In this document: positions 1-9,155 of the stretch, piece after piece
Layout: each line of letters begins with the position of its first letter
Position numbering within the stretch: the stretch's first letter is position 1
Assembly (NCBI RefSeq): GCF_014332695.1
Contig: NZ_MBUA01000030.1
Location: forward strand, 1-64,000
Source: Flavihumibacter stibioxidans
GTDB taxonomy: Bacteria; Bacteroidota; Bacteroidia; Chitinophagales; Chitinophagaceae
Reading direction: 5' to 3'
Length of the DNA stretch: 64,000 nucleotides
Notes under the pieces: model-generated
What the model was told of the DNA's origin: nothing
Seen by the model: only the letters and a program-made list of their open reading frames with translations
The model's database searches: none
Position numbers and translations under genes: made by a program

Positions 1-8
1 GCGGGGTG

Positions 9-40
9 CAAAGGTAACAGCGTTTTTCCTAAACAACCAA
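9..40 (-). promoter_or_regulatory. Bacteroidota-type promoter reading out of the left edge
   Basis: On the minus strand, positions 16-9 read TACCTTTG, matching the Bacteroidota -7 element TAnnTTTG. A TTG at 40-38 lies 21 nt upstream and could be the -33 element. The sequence continues CACCCC toward base 1, like other promoters in this window. It probably drives a leftward gene beyond the window. The rest of 1-203 holds no credible gene. Confidence 0.5.
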
Positions 41-203
41 ATCTTTTTAAAAACAGGTGAATAATTCATGTGTTCAGCACCCGCTTTTCAGGCCCGGCTT
101 AAGTCCTTTCACACTCAAACACGCCATGAGAAATACAGATTCCTTCCACCAAACAGGTTTCAGGTAAAACCTCCTTCAGCACAGGGACAGAGCAGGAAAT
201 GGG

Positions 204-953
204 TCAGATCCGGCCAAAATAATCCTCCGGATAATTCACCCGCTCCAGGAACAAGCCATGTGCAGGAACGGCAAAATCCGCCAGGGTGCAATCACGGGCT
301 TCGATCACGGCGCGGAATTCGTCCAGGCTAATCTTACCCCGACCCACCTTTAACATGGTGGCTGTTAATGCCCGCACCATGCCCCGCAGGAAACGATTTC
401 CCTTCACGTAATAATGGAAGCCTTCCCCTGTCTCGATCCATTCACTTTCATGCAGGGTACATAAAAAAGTTTTTACCTGGGTATTGCGTTTGCTGAAACT
501 GGTAAAATCGCGATATTCCTTCAGGATGGAAGCCGCAGCCCGCATGCTTTCCATATCCAGCACATAAGGGAAATAATAAGCCCGGTCATACAGGAAGGGA
601 GTCTTACGGGTATACAGGTAATAACGGTATTCGCGGCTGATGGCATCAAACCTGCTGTGAGCAGATTCAGGCATCCGGTAAAGGCCATTTACCGCAAGAT
701 CATGGGGCAGTAGTGCATTCAGGTTGTACACAGAACGGTCTGTCAATTCAATCTCCGTATCGAAATGAAAATAGTTCTGCCTGGCATGAACACCGGCATC
801 AGTGCGGGAGGAGCCCGTTAATAAGAGAGGAACCCTGAAAATGGTGGACAAAGCTTTTTCCAGTTCAGCCTGCACGGTATGCGCATTTTCCTGCCGCTGG
901 AATCCGGCGTAGGATGTTCCTTTATAGGCTACCTCAATAAAATACCTCATCAT
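204..953 (-). CDS. truA: tRNA pseudouridine synthase A
   Basis: Converts uridines 38-40 in the tRNA anticodon stem-loop to pseudouridine in the cytoplasm. The 249-residue length is normal for TruA. The family signature GSSRTDAGVHA is present, with catalytic Asp at about residue 52. The N-terminus MMRYFIEVAYKGTSYAGFQ is a typical TruA start. The ATG overlaps the TGA of the upstream gene in an ATGA junction (953-950), so the two are probably translationally coupled. Identification rests on the signature and full-length similarity recognised by eye; confidence is high. Confidence 0.96.
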   Translation of the reverse strand: MMRYFIEVAYKGTSYAGFQRQENAHTVQAELEKALSTIFRVPLLLTGSSRTDAGVHARQNYFHFDTEIELTDRSVYNLNALLPHDLAVNGLYRMPESAHSRFDAISREYRYYLYTRKTPFLYDRAYYFPYVLDMESMRAAASILKEYRDFTSFSKRNTQVKTFLCTLHESEWIETGEGFHYYVKGNRFLRGMVRALTATMLKVGRGKISLDEFRAVIEARDCTLADFAVPAHGLFLERVNYPEDYFGRI

Positions 954-1867
954 GGTGCGAATGTAACACGATCCTTATCGATCTCCACTTCTACCCTGTC
1001 AATTGTATTGCCCTCCCTGACCTCATAGACCAGCACCCAGGTTTTGCCGGTATCCTTTCTGCTTATCAATCGCACAGGCGTCAGATCCTTTTTACCAGAT
1101 TCGCCTGCTCCGGGCAAAGCGCCCACAGGCTTAAGATGCATGTCGGCCTTACCAGTACTGTCTTTTGCCTGCGTTCCTGCAGTTACAATGCTATTGAGGG
1201 GCACAGCTTCCGTATTGCTTTTTACCAGCTCCCCTGAAAGAGCAGTATCTGCATTTCCACTTTTTATTGGTGCTGCAATTTCAGCCTGTCCGGACAATTC
1301 GGAACCAGGTTGCACCTTGCGGGTCTCCGCAATCGGCCTTGGTCCGCCAATCGCCGTCTTTTCCACTATCCCTGCCTCGGTTTTACTTAGGGCTGTTTCA
1401 TTTTTCCTGACCACTGCTTTTGAATAGAAGAGCACAGAACTGTCATTTACCACCTGGGAAAGCCTTACAGCAAAGGCGTCGCTTCTGCGGTACATCCCGG
1501 CATATTCGTCTTCCTGCCGGCCAAGGCGACGGGTAATGAGGGGTTCATTGTTACGCCAATCTACCAGTCGCCATCCCTCCTGCCGCATGTCTCTTAAAAC
1601 CAGGCCCCGGTCGGTAGTGGTATCGGGCAGGGTGAACACAAACGCCGCCTGCTGCCTTCCCGGAAAACCTACGATTATATCGCCTTTCAGTTGCCCCAAT
1701 GGCGCCAGGATTATATAATTACCGGATGAAGAAACGTAAAGGCTGTCAAGGGTTCGCAGGTAAAAAGGGCGGGATGGCTCCGACTCAATGTAGATGAATC
1801 CGGAAGATTGCGGCATGGCTATTCCCGGATAAAAAAACACCCCCAAAATCAGCAACAGATATTTCAT
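950..1867 (-). CDS. Predicted periplasmic protein of unknown function
   Basis: About 305 residues from the ATG at 1867. That start is preferred over an upstream in-frame start at 1924 because it places a good signal peptide (MKYLLLILGVFFYPGIAMPQ) at the N-terminus. After cleavage comes a beta-rich segment (about residues 20-80), then a low-complexity Ser/Thr/Ala/Glu-rich middle, and a short C-terminal segment with alternating hydrophobic residues. I do not recognise a family. It precedes truA with a 4-nt overlap, so it is co-transcribed with it, though the functions have no obvious link. Chitinophagaceae often carry lineage-specific exported proteins beside housekeeping genes (inference). Confidence 0.75.
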   Translation of the reverse strand: MKYLLLILGVFFYPGIAMPQSSGFIYIESEPSRPFYLRTLDSLYVSSSGNYIILAPLGQLKGDIIVGFPGRQQAAFVFTLPDTTTDRGLVLRDMRQEGWRLVDWRNNEPLITRRLGRQEDEYAGMYRRSDAFAVRLSQVVNDSSVLFYSKAVVRKNETALSKTEAGIVEKTAIGGPRPIAETRKVQPGSELSGQAEIAAPIKSGNADTALSGELVKSNTEAVPLNSIVTAGTQAKDSTGKADMHLKPVGALPGAGESGKKDLTPVRLISRKDTGKTWVLVYEVREGNTIDRVEVEIDKDRVTFAP

Positions 1868-1983
1868 GAAGCCCCCTGAATTATTAGACAAATCTAGTGA
1901 AACCGGCCCTTCCCAACCTTTCATACTTTTTTATGACAGTAATACAATATGTTCCAATAAATTTACCCGGCTAAAATACAAGT

Positions 1984-4482
1984 ATGAAAAAAGGATTTAT
2001 CAGTTCGCTGTGCATGCTGGCCGTATTCAGCACATATGCGCAAGTGCAGGGGCAAAAAGACGATAAAGCGATGGATGTCTATCGTGAAACACCAACCCGG
2101 ATCAACAACCTGGTGCATACCAAACTGGATGCGCGATTTGACTATAGCAAATCTTACCTGTTGGGAAAAGCATGGATTACCCTCCAGCCTCATTTCTATC
2201 CCACCGATTCCTTAAACCTGGATGCAAAGGGGATGGATATAAAAACCGTTGCACTAAATGCCGGGGGGAAAAACACCCCGCTCAAATACCAGTACGATGG
2301 AATGAACCTCCGGATCCAGCTCAACAAGACCTACAAAAGGAATGAGAACTATACGGTATACATAGATTATGTTGCCAAACCAGATGAATTAAAGGTGAAG
2401 GGAAGCGCCGCCATCACCGATGCGAAGGGACTTTATTTTATCAATCCGAAGGGTGAGGATAAGACAAAACCGACCCAGATCTGGACCCAGGGTGAAACCG
2501 AAGCCACTTCGGTATGGTGTCCTACCATTGACCGTCCGGGTCAGAAAACCACCGAAGAAATTATGATGACGGTGCCTGACAAATACGTAACCCTCAGCAA
2601 TGGCAAACTCATCTCGCAGAAAAAGAATGCTGACGGCACCCGCACGGATCACTGGAAAATGGACCTGCCGCATTCGCCCTATCTTTTCTTCATGGGAGTG
2701 GGCGACTACGCTGTTGTAAAAGACAGCTACAAAGGAAAAGAGGTAAGCTATTATGTAGAGAAGGAATACGAATCCGTTGCCCGCCGCATCTTTGGGCACA
2801 CGCCGGAAATGATGGCCTTCTTCGGAAAGGTCACCGGCATTGAATATCCCTGGGTAAAATATGCCCAGATTGTCGGCCGCGACTATGTAAGCGGCGCCAT
2901 GGAAAATACCACGGCCACCCTGCACCAGGAAAGCGCCCAGCAGGATGCACGTGAACTGGTTGATGGCAACCGCTGGGAAGATGTGATTGCGCATGAATTG
3001 TTCCATCACTGGTTTGGTGATTATGTAACAGCTGAAAGCTGGAGCAACCTTACCCTGAACGAATCATTTGCAGACTACAGCGAAACGCTCTGGAACGAAT
3101 ACAAGTATGGCAAGGACGCAGGAGATGCTGCGGGTTATTCTGCCATGCAATCTTACCTCAGTAATCCTGAAAACGCCTCCAAAAACCTGGCGCGTTTTCA
3201 TTACCACGACAAGGAGGATATGTTCGATGCTGTCAGCTATCAGAAAGGCGGCAGGATCCTGCACATGCTGAGAAACCATCTCGGCGACAGTGCATTCTTC
3301 AAGGGCCTGAACAAATACCTGACGGAAAACAGGTTCAGGGCCGCGGAAGCCCACCAGCTGAGACTTGCTTTCGAAGAAATCAGCGGGCGCGACCTGAACT
3401 GGTTCTTCAACCAGTGGTATTACGGTAATGGTCACCCTAAATTAGATATCAGCTACAAATTTGATGATGCAGCCGGTAAGGTAACCGTGATTGTAAAGCA
3501 AACGCAGGAGGGCGAAAAAGTTTTCAGGCTTCCATTTGCCATTGATATTTATGAGGGTGGCAAAAAGTCCAGGTATACTGTTGAGATGAACTCCAGGGCA
3601 GATAGTTTCAGTTTTTCCTACAAACAGCGCCCCGACCTGGTTAATGTGGATGGCGATAAAATATTACTGGCAGAAAAGAAAGACCAAAAAACGCTGGGGC
3701 AATATGTTTACCAGTACAAACATGCCGGCAATTACCTTGATCGTCGCGAAGCCATCGAATATGCCGCAGGAAAGCAATCTGAGACCATTGCGCAAAACCT
3801 GATGCTGCAAGCCATAAAGGATCCTTATCATGGACTGAGAATCCTGGCGCTGGAAAAGCTTGACCTTAAGAATCCGGCCATTAAATCATCGGCAGAGAAA
3901 ACAGTTGCAGAGCTTGCCGCAAAGGATCCCAGGGCGACTGTAAGGGCACAGGCGATTGGATTACTTACGGCCTATGATAACGCTGCATATACTGCCGTTT
4001 ATAAAGCCGGCATTAAAGACTCATCCTACAGTGTGGCCGGCAAATCGCTTGAAGCACTGGCAGGGGTGGATAATGCGGCGGCTGTTGAAGCGGCGAAACA
4101 ACTCGCCAAACAGCCGGTGAAAGGTGCGCTGGTAGTTTCCCTGACAACCGTGGCCGCGGAAAATGGCATTGAGGAATCTGTTGATGCCATTAACAAAGCC
4201 TTTGCGCAAATGCCTCTCTCCCAGGAAAAAGTAGAAATCCTGCAGCCATACGGTCAACTGCTGGCAAAAACCAATTCTGCTGATAAGGTAAAAACTGGTG
4301 TGGACCAGATCGTGCATTTCCGTGAAGCAGTTCCGGCACCTTATCGTACGCAGTTTGACGCGTTTATCAATAATATGATTCTGCAGGGTGTTCAGAATGC
4401 CTGGCAGAAAAAAGGTTCCGATGCGCAGGAACTGGTGGAATACATCAAACTGAAAAGAAGCGGTGATAAAAAAGGTTTCTGA
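1984..4482 (+). CDS. M1 family metalloaminopeptidase, exported
   Basis: 832 residues with a signal peptide (MKKGFISSLCMLAVFSTYAQ). It removes N-terminal amino acids from peptides, probably in the periplasm. The M1 hallmarks are all visible: the exopeptidase motif GAMEN near residue 304, the zinc motif HELFHHWF with His337, Glu338 and His341, and the third ligand Glu360 in NESFAD. The region after about residue 560 looks alpha-helical and HEAT-like, as in the C-terminal domain of larger M1 enzymes. It is a single gene converging on the LemA/TPM operon, from which a strong hairpin separates it. No key residue is missing. Confidence 0.93.
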   Translation: MKKGFISSLCMLAVFSTYAQVQGQKDDKAMDVYRETPTRINNLVHTKLDARFDYSKSYLLGKAWITLQPHFYPTDSLNLDAKGMDIKTVALNAGGKNTPLKYQYDGMNLRIQLNKTYKRNENYTVYIDYVAKPDELKVKGSAAITDAKGLYFINPKGEDKTKPTQIWTQGETEATSVWCPTIDRPGQKTTEEIMMTVPDKYVTLSNGKLISQKKNADGTRTDHWKMDLPHSPYLFFMGVGDYAVVKDSYKGKEVSYYVEKEYESVARRIFGHTPEMMAFFGKVTGIEYPWVKYAQIVGRDYVSGAMENTTATLHQESAQQDARELVDGNRWEDVIAHELFHHWFGDYVTAESWSNLTLNESFADYSETLWNEYKYGKDAGDAAGYSAMQSYLSNPENASKNLARFHYHDKEDMFDAVSYQKGGRILHMLRNHLGDSAFFKGLNKYLTENRFRAAEAHQLRLAFEEISGRDLNWFFNQWYYGNGHPKLDISYKFDDAAGKVTVIVKQTQEGEKVFRLPFAIDIYEGGKKSRYTVEMNSRADSFSFSYKQRPDLVNVDGDKILLAEKKDQKTLGQYVYQYKHAGNYLDRREAIEYAAGKQSETIAQNLMLQAIKDPYHGLRILALEKLDLKNPAIKSSAEKTVAELAAKDPRATVRAQAIGLLTAYDNAAYTAVYKAGIKDSSYSVAGKSLEALAGVDNAAAVEAAKQLAKQPVKGALVVSLTTVAAENGIEESVDAINKAFAQMPLSQEKVEILQPYGQLLAKTNSADKVKTGVDQIVHFREAVPAPYRTQFDAFINNMILQGVQNAWQKKGSDAQELVEYIKLKRSGDKKGF

Positions 4483-4533
4483 TTCTAACTGATTCCTTTC
4501 CCACCAGATCGGCGGGAATCATCAAACGAAATA

Positions 4534-4583
4534 AAATGGCCATTTAACAAAAGCATTGGATCGCTTTTATTAAATGGCCATTT
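4534..4583. terminator. Bidirectional terminator between convergent genes
   Basis: Arms 4534-4547 and 4570-4583 pair perfectly (AAATGGCCATTTAA), and an inner stem 4549-4554/4563-4568 (AAAAGC/GCTTTT) extends it to about 20 bp. It lies between the convergent M1 peptidase and TPM genes, so it can serve both strands. Confidence 0.75.
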
Positions 4584-4595
4584 GCATTAAAAAAT

Positions 4596-5387
4596 TTACC
4601 AGTCACCGCCGGCACCGCCGCCGCCGAAACTGCCACCGCCGAATCCACCGAACCCGCCTCCGCCGCCACCGGACCAGCCACCACCTCCACCACCGGACCA
4701 GCCACCGCTACCCGGGAAAATGATGGGTGGCACATTGTTCCAGCGCCGGTAGCCCCTGCGGCTCATCATACCGCCATTGCTGCCGCCGCCGCGTGACATT
4801 ACAAGCAGGACAATCACTATGATGATAATGATTAAACCAAGTGGCATCCCCTTTTGCCTGCCTCGTTTATTGTAGCCTTCCGGCGCCTTGTATTCACCCG
4901 CTGCGGCCCTGATCAGCGCGCTGGTGGCCTCATCAAGCGCCCGATAGTAGTTTCCGGCCTGGAGGTTGGGGATCATTTCGGTTTCCACGATTTGTTTGGC
5001 AGTGATATCGGGAATGGCGCCCTCCAAACCATAACCTGGCGCAATGAAAACCTTCCGTTTTTCACCTTCCCCCTGGCCGGTGGAAATAAGGATAATAATT
5101 CCGTTGTTAAACTCTTTTCCGCCTACCCCCCATTCGCGGCCAAGTTCTGTGGCATAATCGATCGGTTCCAGTCCATTCAGGGTTGGGACGGTAACCACAG
5201 CAATCTGGTTGGATGTACTGTCGTCGTATGCCACCAGCTTCGCTTCGAGTGAAGCTTTCTGGTCAGGGGTAAGAAGTCCTGCTGCATCATTAACCAGCCT
5301 GGCGGGACTGGGTTTGGGTAAAACCCTTTGTGCCGCCAGAGGAAGTGAGGCTGCAAGAACCAATAACAGTACAATAATTCGATTCAT
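4596..5387 (-). CDS. TPM-domain protein with glycine-rich tail (YgcG-like)
   Basis: 263 residues. A signal peptide (MNRIIVLLLVLAASLPLAAQ) is followed by a TPM domain (about 30-160, with LVNDAAGLLTPDQ and the GIIILIST core), a transmembrane helix near 185-205 (LGLIIIIIVIVLLVM), and a tail of Gly/Trp/Phe repeats ending GGAGGDW. TPM proteins are membrane-associated; some relatives were described as phosphatases and others take part in photosystem repair, so the biochemical role here is unknown. It is the last gene of a three-gene operon with a second TPM protein (18 nt upstream) and LemA. The low-complexity tail is normal for this family. Confidence 0.85.
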   Translation of the reverse strand: MNRIIVLLLVLAASLPLAAQRVLPKPSPARLVNDAAGLLTPDQKASLEAKLVAYDDSTSNQIAVVTVPTLNGLEPIDYATELGREWGVGGKEFNNGIIILISTGQGEGEKRKVFIAPGYGLEGAIPDITAKQIVETEMIPNLQAGNYYRALDEATSALIRAAAGEYKAPEGYNKRGRQKGMPLGLIIIIIVIVLLVMSRGGGSNGGMMSRRGYRRWNNVPPIIFPGSGGWSGGGGGGWSGGGGGGFGGFGGGSFGGGGAGGDW

Positions 5388-5405
5388 ATAAACATGCTAT
5401 GAGCG

Positions 5406-5867
5406 TTAATCCCCAAATACGATGTCATCGGGCAGCTCATTTTTATCGGTCGTTGGTTTATAGGGAAAATGATCCTGAAGCAGGTGTCCTATATCGTTAA
5501 TGGCAAGGACAAGCCCATCCGCGTAGGCATTCTCTTTGAAGTGGTGAATGACCTGTGACAGTTCATTTTTCCAGAATTCAGGTCCTGCTATTTTATGGAT
5601 GCCGTCGTCGCCCAAAATGGCCACCTGGTGATCTTTTGTGGCAACATAAACCAGTACTGCGTTTCGCTCCTGGGTATGATCCATTTTCAGGCTCCAGAAT
5701 ACTTCAGCTGCCCGGTCGAGAGGGTTCACATAACGACAACGGCTTTCTATGAATACCCTCACCTCCCCGCTGGTTTTTGTTTCCGACTCCCGGATGGCCT
5801 GAATGACCCGGGCGGATTCATCCGCAGTAAGGAAGTTGTTTTTTTTCCAAAAAGAAAATAATCCCAT
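5406..5867 (-). CDS. TPM-domain protein, short form
   Basis: 153 residues, mostly a single TPM domain (about 15-135), with SGEVRVFIESRC and RNAVLVYVA marking the beta-alpha core. Unlike its downstream neighbour it has no signal peptide or membrane helix, so it may sit on the cytoplasmic side or be carried by a partner. It starts 9 nt after the LemA stop and ends 18 nt before the second TPM gene, so the three genes form one transcription unit. LemA plus paired TPM proteins is a recurrent arrangement in Bacteroidota; the joint function is not established. Confidence 0.85.
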   Translation of the reverse strand: MGLFSFWKKNNFLTADESARVIQAIRESETKTSGEVRVFIESRCRYVNPLDRAAEVFWSLKMDHTQERNAVLVYVATKDHQVAILGDDGIHKIAGPEFWKNELSQVIHHFKENAYADGLVLAINDIGHLLQDHFPYKPTTDKNELPDDIVFGD

Positions 5868-5876
5868 GCCTGATGA

Positions 5877-6467
5877 TTAAAATTGAACCTGTGGAGCCTT
5901 CTCCGCGCCTGCTTCGGCCTGGAAACCATCCTTGGTCCTGAATCCAAACATGCCGGCAAAAATATTATTGGGGAAAGTGCGTACGGTACTGTTGTATTGC
6001 TGCACTGCCGCGTTGAAATCATTACGGGAAACCTTGATCCTGTTTTCCGTTCCTTCCAGTTGGGCCTGCAGGTCACGGAAATTCTGGTTGGCCTTCAGGT
6101 CGGGATAATTCTCTACCACAGCGAGCAACCTGCCGAGAGCGCTGCTAACCCCGGCCTGAGCCTGCTGAAATTCTGCCAGTTTTTCCGGAGTAATATTGGT
6201 CGGATCCACCTGAACCTGGGTTGCTTTAGACCTGGCTTCGATTACTTTGGTAAGCGTTTCCTGTTCAAAATTTGCTGCCCCTTTCACAGTTGAAACCAGG
6301 TTGGGAATCAGGTCCGACCTGCGCTGGTAATCACTTTGAACGTTCGCCCATTTATTTTTCACATTTTCATCGAGGCTCACCATATTGTTGTAACCACTGC
6401 AGGCACGAAAGCCAAATAACAGTACAACGCCAAGAATAATGATGATGATAAGATTTTTCGTGTTCAT
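5877..6467 (-). CDS. lemA: LemA family membrane protein
   Basis: 196 residues. One N-terminal transmembrane helix (LIIIIILGVVLLFGF) is followed by the long helical LemA domain with YNNMVSLDENVKNKWANVQ and RSDLIPNLVSTVKG, both hallmark stretches. The topology is short N-in with the helical bundle outside. The cellular role of LemA is not well defined. It is the first gene of the LemA-TPM-TPM operon. No clear Shine-Dalgarno sequence precedes the ATG, as usual in this phylum. Confidence 0.92.
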   Translation of the reverse strand: MNTKNLIIIIILGVVLLFGFRACSGYNNMVSLDENVKNKWANVQSDYQRRSDLIPNLVSTVKGAANFEQETLTKVIEARSKATQVQVDPTNITPEKLAEFQQAQAGVSSALGRLLAVVENYPDLKANQNFRDLQAQLEGTENRIKVSRNDFNAAVQQYNSTVRTFPNNIFAGMFGFRTKDGFQAEAGAEKAPQVQF

Positions 6468-6510
6468 TGCCGAAATTTTAGTTGTGCTTTAAAAGTACAA
6501 TAATCAAGAC

Positions 6511-6543
6511 AAAAAAATGGGGCACCTGGTTGGGTGCCCCATT
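6511..6543 (-). terminator. Rho-independent terminator after pgk
   Basis: Arms 6516-6526 and 6533-6543 form an 11-bp GC-rich stem (AATGGGGCACC). On the minus strand the stem is followed by seven T (plus-strand A run 6511-6517). It lies just past the pgk stop and upstream of the LemA operon. Confidence 0.8.
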
Positions 6544-6589
6544 GAATTTATTATTCGTACACGATTAATTAGTGGTTTACCTTGAATGC

Positions 6590-7786
6590 TCAGGCATTCA
6601 CCGCGGCAATTCCCGGTAATACTTTACCCTCAAAATATTCCAGCATGGCGCCACCACCGGTTGAAACGTAACTTACTTTTTCGGTATAACCGAATTGGTT
6701 AACCGCAGCTACGGAATCACCGCCGCCTACCAGTGAGAAAGCGCCGGCACCGGTAGCTTCAGCCACCGCATCCGCAATGGCTTTGGTTCCTTTCTGGAAT
6801 TTTTCCATTTCAAACACTCCCATGGGACCGTTCCAGAGAATGGTTTTGGACCTTTTGATTACACCAGCAAATGCCTCACGGGCATCCGGACCAATATCCA
6901 GTCCCATCCAGCCATCAGGTATATCATCACTCTTGGCTGTTTTAGTATCGGCGTTTGCGTCAAACTTGTCTGCAATTACTGAGTCTGAAGGAAGATGAAT
7001 ATTCACTCCCTTTTCAGCCGCTTTCTTCAGCAGGCTAACAGCCATCTCCAGCCGATCGTCTTCACAAAGGGAGTTGCCGATTTTGCCACCCTGGGCTTTT
7101 TTAAAGGTATAAGCCATTCCTCCGCCGATAATGATATCGGTAGCCCTCTCCAGCAGGTTTTCTATAATGAGGATCTTGTCAGACACTTTGGCCCCGCCAA
7201 TAATGGCAGTGAATGGGTTCTCTGCCTGGTGTAAGACTTTTTCAGCACTGCTCACTTCCCCTTCCATCAGGAGGCCGAACATCTTTTTATCTGCCGGGAA
7301 GAATTTGGCGATCACGGCAGTGGAAGCATGTGCGCGGTGTGCAGTACCAAAAGCATCGTTTACATAAACATTACCGAGTCTGGACAACTTCTCAGCAAAA
7401 GCTTCATCACCCTTTTCTTCTTCTTTGTAAAAACGGAGGTTTTCAAGTAGAAGCACACTGCCGGGTTGTAAGGAAGCGGCCGCATTGGTGGCAATTTCAC
7501 CGATGCAGTCCGTGGCAAATGAAACAGGAGCGCCGTCCAGCAGTTTGCCAAGGTGATCAACCAGATGTTTCAGGGAATATTTTTCGGTGGGGCCGTCTTT
7601 GGGTCTTCCCAGGTGGCTCATCAGAATCACTTTGCCGCCATCTTTCAGGATTTTCTGAATAGTGGGTACTGCTGCACGCATGCGGGTATCATCTGTGATC
7701 TCATAACTGGCATTCAGGGGAACGTTGAAATCTACCCTGATCAGTGCAGTTTGCCCTGCAAAAGAGTATTGACTGAATTTACTCAT
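6590..7786 (-). CDS. pgk: Phosphoglycerate kinase
   Basis: 398 residues from the ATG at 7786; the 29-codon upstream extension is not PGK-like and is rejected. It transfers phosphate from 1,3-bisphosphoglycerate to ADP in glycolysis, in the cytoplasm. Diagnostic stretches are RVDFNVPLN near the N-terminus, [17 protein letters not shown] in the middle and the nucleotide loop GGGDSVAAV near the C-terminus. It lies downstream of gapA on the same strand with a hairpin between, so it may be partly independent of gapA. Length and motifs are complete. Confidence 0.97.
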   Translation of the reverse strand: MSKFSQYSFAGQTALIRVDFNVPLNASYEITDDTRMRAAVPTIQKILKDGGKVILMSHLGRPKDGPTEKYSLKHLVDHLGKLLDGAPVSFATDCIGEIATNAAASLQPGSVLLLENLRFYKEEEKGDEAFAEKLSRLGNVYVNDAFGTAHRAHASTAVIAKFFPADKKMFGLLMEGEVSSAEKVLHQAENPFTAIIGGAKVSDKILIIENLLERATDIIIGGGMAYTFKKAQGGKIGNSLCEDDRLEMAVSLLKKAAEKGVNIHLPSDSVIADKFDANADTKTAKSDDIPDGWMGLDIGPDAREAFAGVIKRSKTILWNGPMGVFEMEKFQKGTKAIADAVAEATGAGAFSLVGGGDSVAAVNQFGYTEKVSYVSTGGGAMLEYFEGKVLPGIAAVNA

Positions 7787-7856
7787 ACAATTAGATTTAA
7801 AAATACAGGTACCGGCAGCCATCCATCCGGGCTGGATGGGTGAATCTGCGGGGAAC

Positions 7857-7884
7857 CGAAAAAAAGCGGGCATAACCCGCTTTT
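7857..7884 (-). terminator. Terminator after gapA
   Basis: AAAAGCGGG/CCCGCTTTT stem with loop CATAA, followed by a T run on the minus strand (plus A run from 7859). It lies between gapA and pgk and would limit read-through into pgk. Confidence 0.7.
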
Positions 7885-7889
7885 GAATT

Positions 7890-8903
7890 TTATTTGGAGA
7901 TCAGTCCTGCAAAGTATTTAACGGTGCGAACGAGCTGGCTAACGTAGCTCATTTCGTTATCGTACCAGCTTACGGTTTTAACCAGTTGCTGATCACCAAC
8001 CGTAACCACTTTGGTTTGGGTGGCATCAAAGAGGGAACCATAATGGATACCTATAACATCGCTGCTCACAATTTCATCTTCAGTATAACCGAAGCTTTCA
8101 TTGCTGGCTGCTTTCATAGCTGCGTTAACTTCTTCTACAGATACTTTTTTACCGAGAACAGTGGTCAGTTCGGTCAGGGAACCGGTGATGGTTGGAACAC
8201 GCTGGGCGCCGCCATCCAGTTTTCCTTTCAGTTCAGGCAATACCAGGCCGATAGCTTTTGCGGCGCCGGTGCTGTTGGGAACGATATTGGATGCTGCAGC
8301 ACGGGCACGGCGCAGATCACCTTTGGGATGTGGTGCATCCAGTGTATTCTGATCATTCGTATAAGCATGTACGGTAGTCATGCTGCCGATAACGATTCCG
8401 AAATTATCATTCAGGGTTTTAGCCATCGGGGCCAGGCAGTTAGTGGTACATGAAGCACAGGAGATGATTTGCTCAGAACCATCGAGGATACTGTGGTTAA
8501 CATTGTACACCACAGTCTTGAGATCGCCGGTTGCCGGGGCTGAGATCACCACGCGTTTGGCGCCGGCAGTAAGGTGGGCTGCGGCTTTGTCCTTGTCAGC
8601 AAAGAAACCCGTGCTTTCAATCACTACATCAACACCATGGTTACCCCAGGGAATTTGTGAAGGATCTCTCTGCGCATATATTTTTATTTCATCACCGTTT
8701 ACAAGGATGGCGTCGGCTGTTGCCTTTACATCGGCATCAAAACGGCCCTGGGCGCTGTCGTATTTCAGCAAATGTGCCAATACAGCCGGGGATGTGAGGT
8801 CATTGATCGCAACTACATCAATTCCATGCATGTTATATATCTGGCGGTAAACCAGTCTTCCGATCCTACCGAAACCGTTGATGGCAACTTTTACAGTGCT
8901 CAT
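7890..8903 (-). CDS. gapA: Type I glyceraldehyde-3-phosphate dehydrogenase
   Basis: 337 residues. It oxidises glyceraldehyde-3-phosphate to 1,3-bisphosphoglycerate in glycolysis. The Rossmann loop INGFGRIGR is at residues 8-16. Asp35 in AINDLT indicates preference for NAD over NADP. The catalytic cysteine is Cys152 in SCTTNC. The substrate-binding segment [11 protein letters not shown] follows. It is encoded upstream of pgk, the next enzyme in the pathway, with a terminator hairpin between them. All catalytic residues are present. Confidence 0.97.
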   Translation of the reverse strand: MSTVKVAINGFGRIGRLVYRQIYNMHGIDVVAINDLTSPAVLAHLLKYDSAQGRFDADVKATADAILVNGDEIKIYAQRDPSQIPWGNHGVDVVIESTGFFADKDKAAAHLTAGAKRVVISAPATGDLKTVVYNVNHSILDGSEQIISCASCTTNCLAPMAKTLNDNFGIVIGSMTTVHAYTNDQNTLDAPHPKGDLRRARAAASNIVPNSTGAAKAIGLVLPELKGKLDGGAQRVPTITGSLTELTTVLGKKVSVEEVNAAMKAASNESFGYTEDEIVSSDVIGIHYGSLFDATQTKVVTVGDQQLVKTVSWYDNEMSYVSQLVRTVKYFAGLISK

Positions 8904-8988
8904 AATGTCAATTTTGTGATTTGGTTTTAAATTAAATGCGGCGCTAAGTTACTATTTGGAAGGGGCAATAAAAATTTTCGAATTTTTT

Positions 8989-9018
8989 TTGGTAGAAATA
9001 AATCGCTCCCTATCTTTG
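8989..9018 (+). promoter_or_regulatory. Promoter of tRNA-Glu
   Basis: TTG at 8989-8991 and TATCTTTG at 9011-9018, separated by 19 nt, match the Bacteroidota -33/-7 pattern. The sequence continues CACTCCC. The predicted transcript would start about 10-15 nt before the tRNA. Confidence 0.65.
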
Positions 9019-9036
9019 CACTCCCAAAAGGGAAAT

Positions 9037-9108
9037 GCCGCGTTGGTCAATCGGTTAAGACGCATCCCTTTCACGGATGAATGACGGGTTCGATTCCCGT
9101 ACGCGGTA
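9037..9108 (+). tRNA. tRNA-Glu (anticodon TTC)
   Basis: A full cloverleaf can be drawn. The acceptor stem is 9037-9043 with 9101-9107 (first pair G-U). The D arm has GG at 9053-9054 and U8/A14 in place. The anticodon stem CATCC/GGATG (9063-9067/9075-9079) encloses the loop CTTTCAC, giving anticodon TTC at 9070-9072. The T arm is ACGGG-TTCGATT-CCCGT. The discriminator is A, and CCA is not encoded. The G-U first pair is slightly unusual. Confidence 0.92.
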
Positions 9109-9112
9109 CAAG

Positions 9113-9141
9113 AAAAAGGATGTCAATCGACATCCTTTTTT
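9113..9141. terminator. Terminator between tRNA-Glu and the hybrid kinase
   Basis: Stem AAAAAGGATGTC/GACATCCTTTTT (9113-9124/9129-9140) with loop AATC, flanked by A and T runs. It can end the tRNA transcript on the plus strand and the kinase transcript on the minus strand. Confidence 0.8.
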
Positions 9142-9155
9142 CATTTATCATTTTA

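Noticed and set aside
68-331. 87-residue plus-strand ORF at the left edge
   Set aside because: It overlaps truA on the opposite strand and has no coding character.
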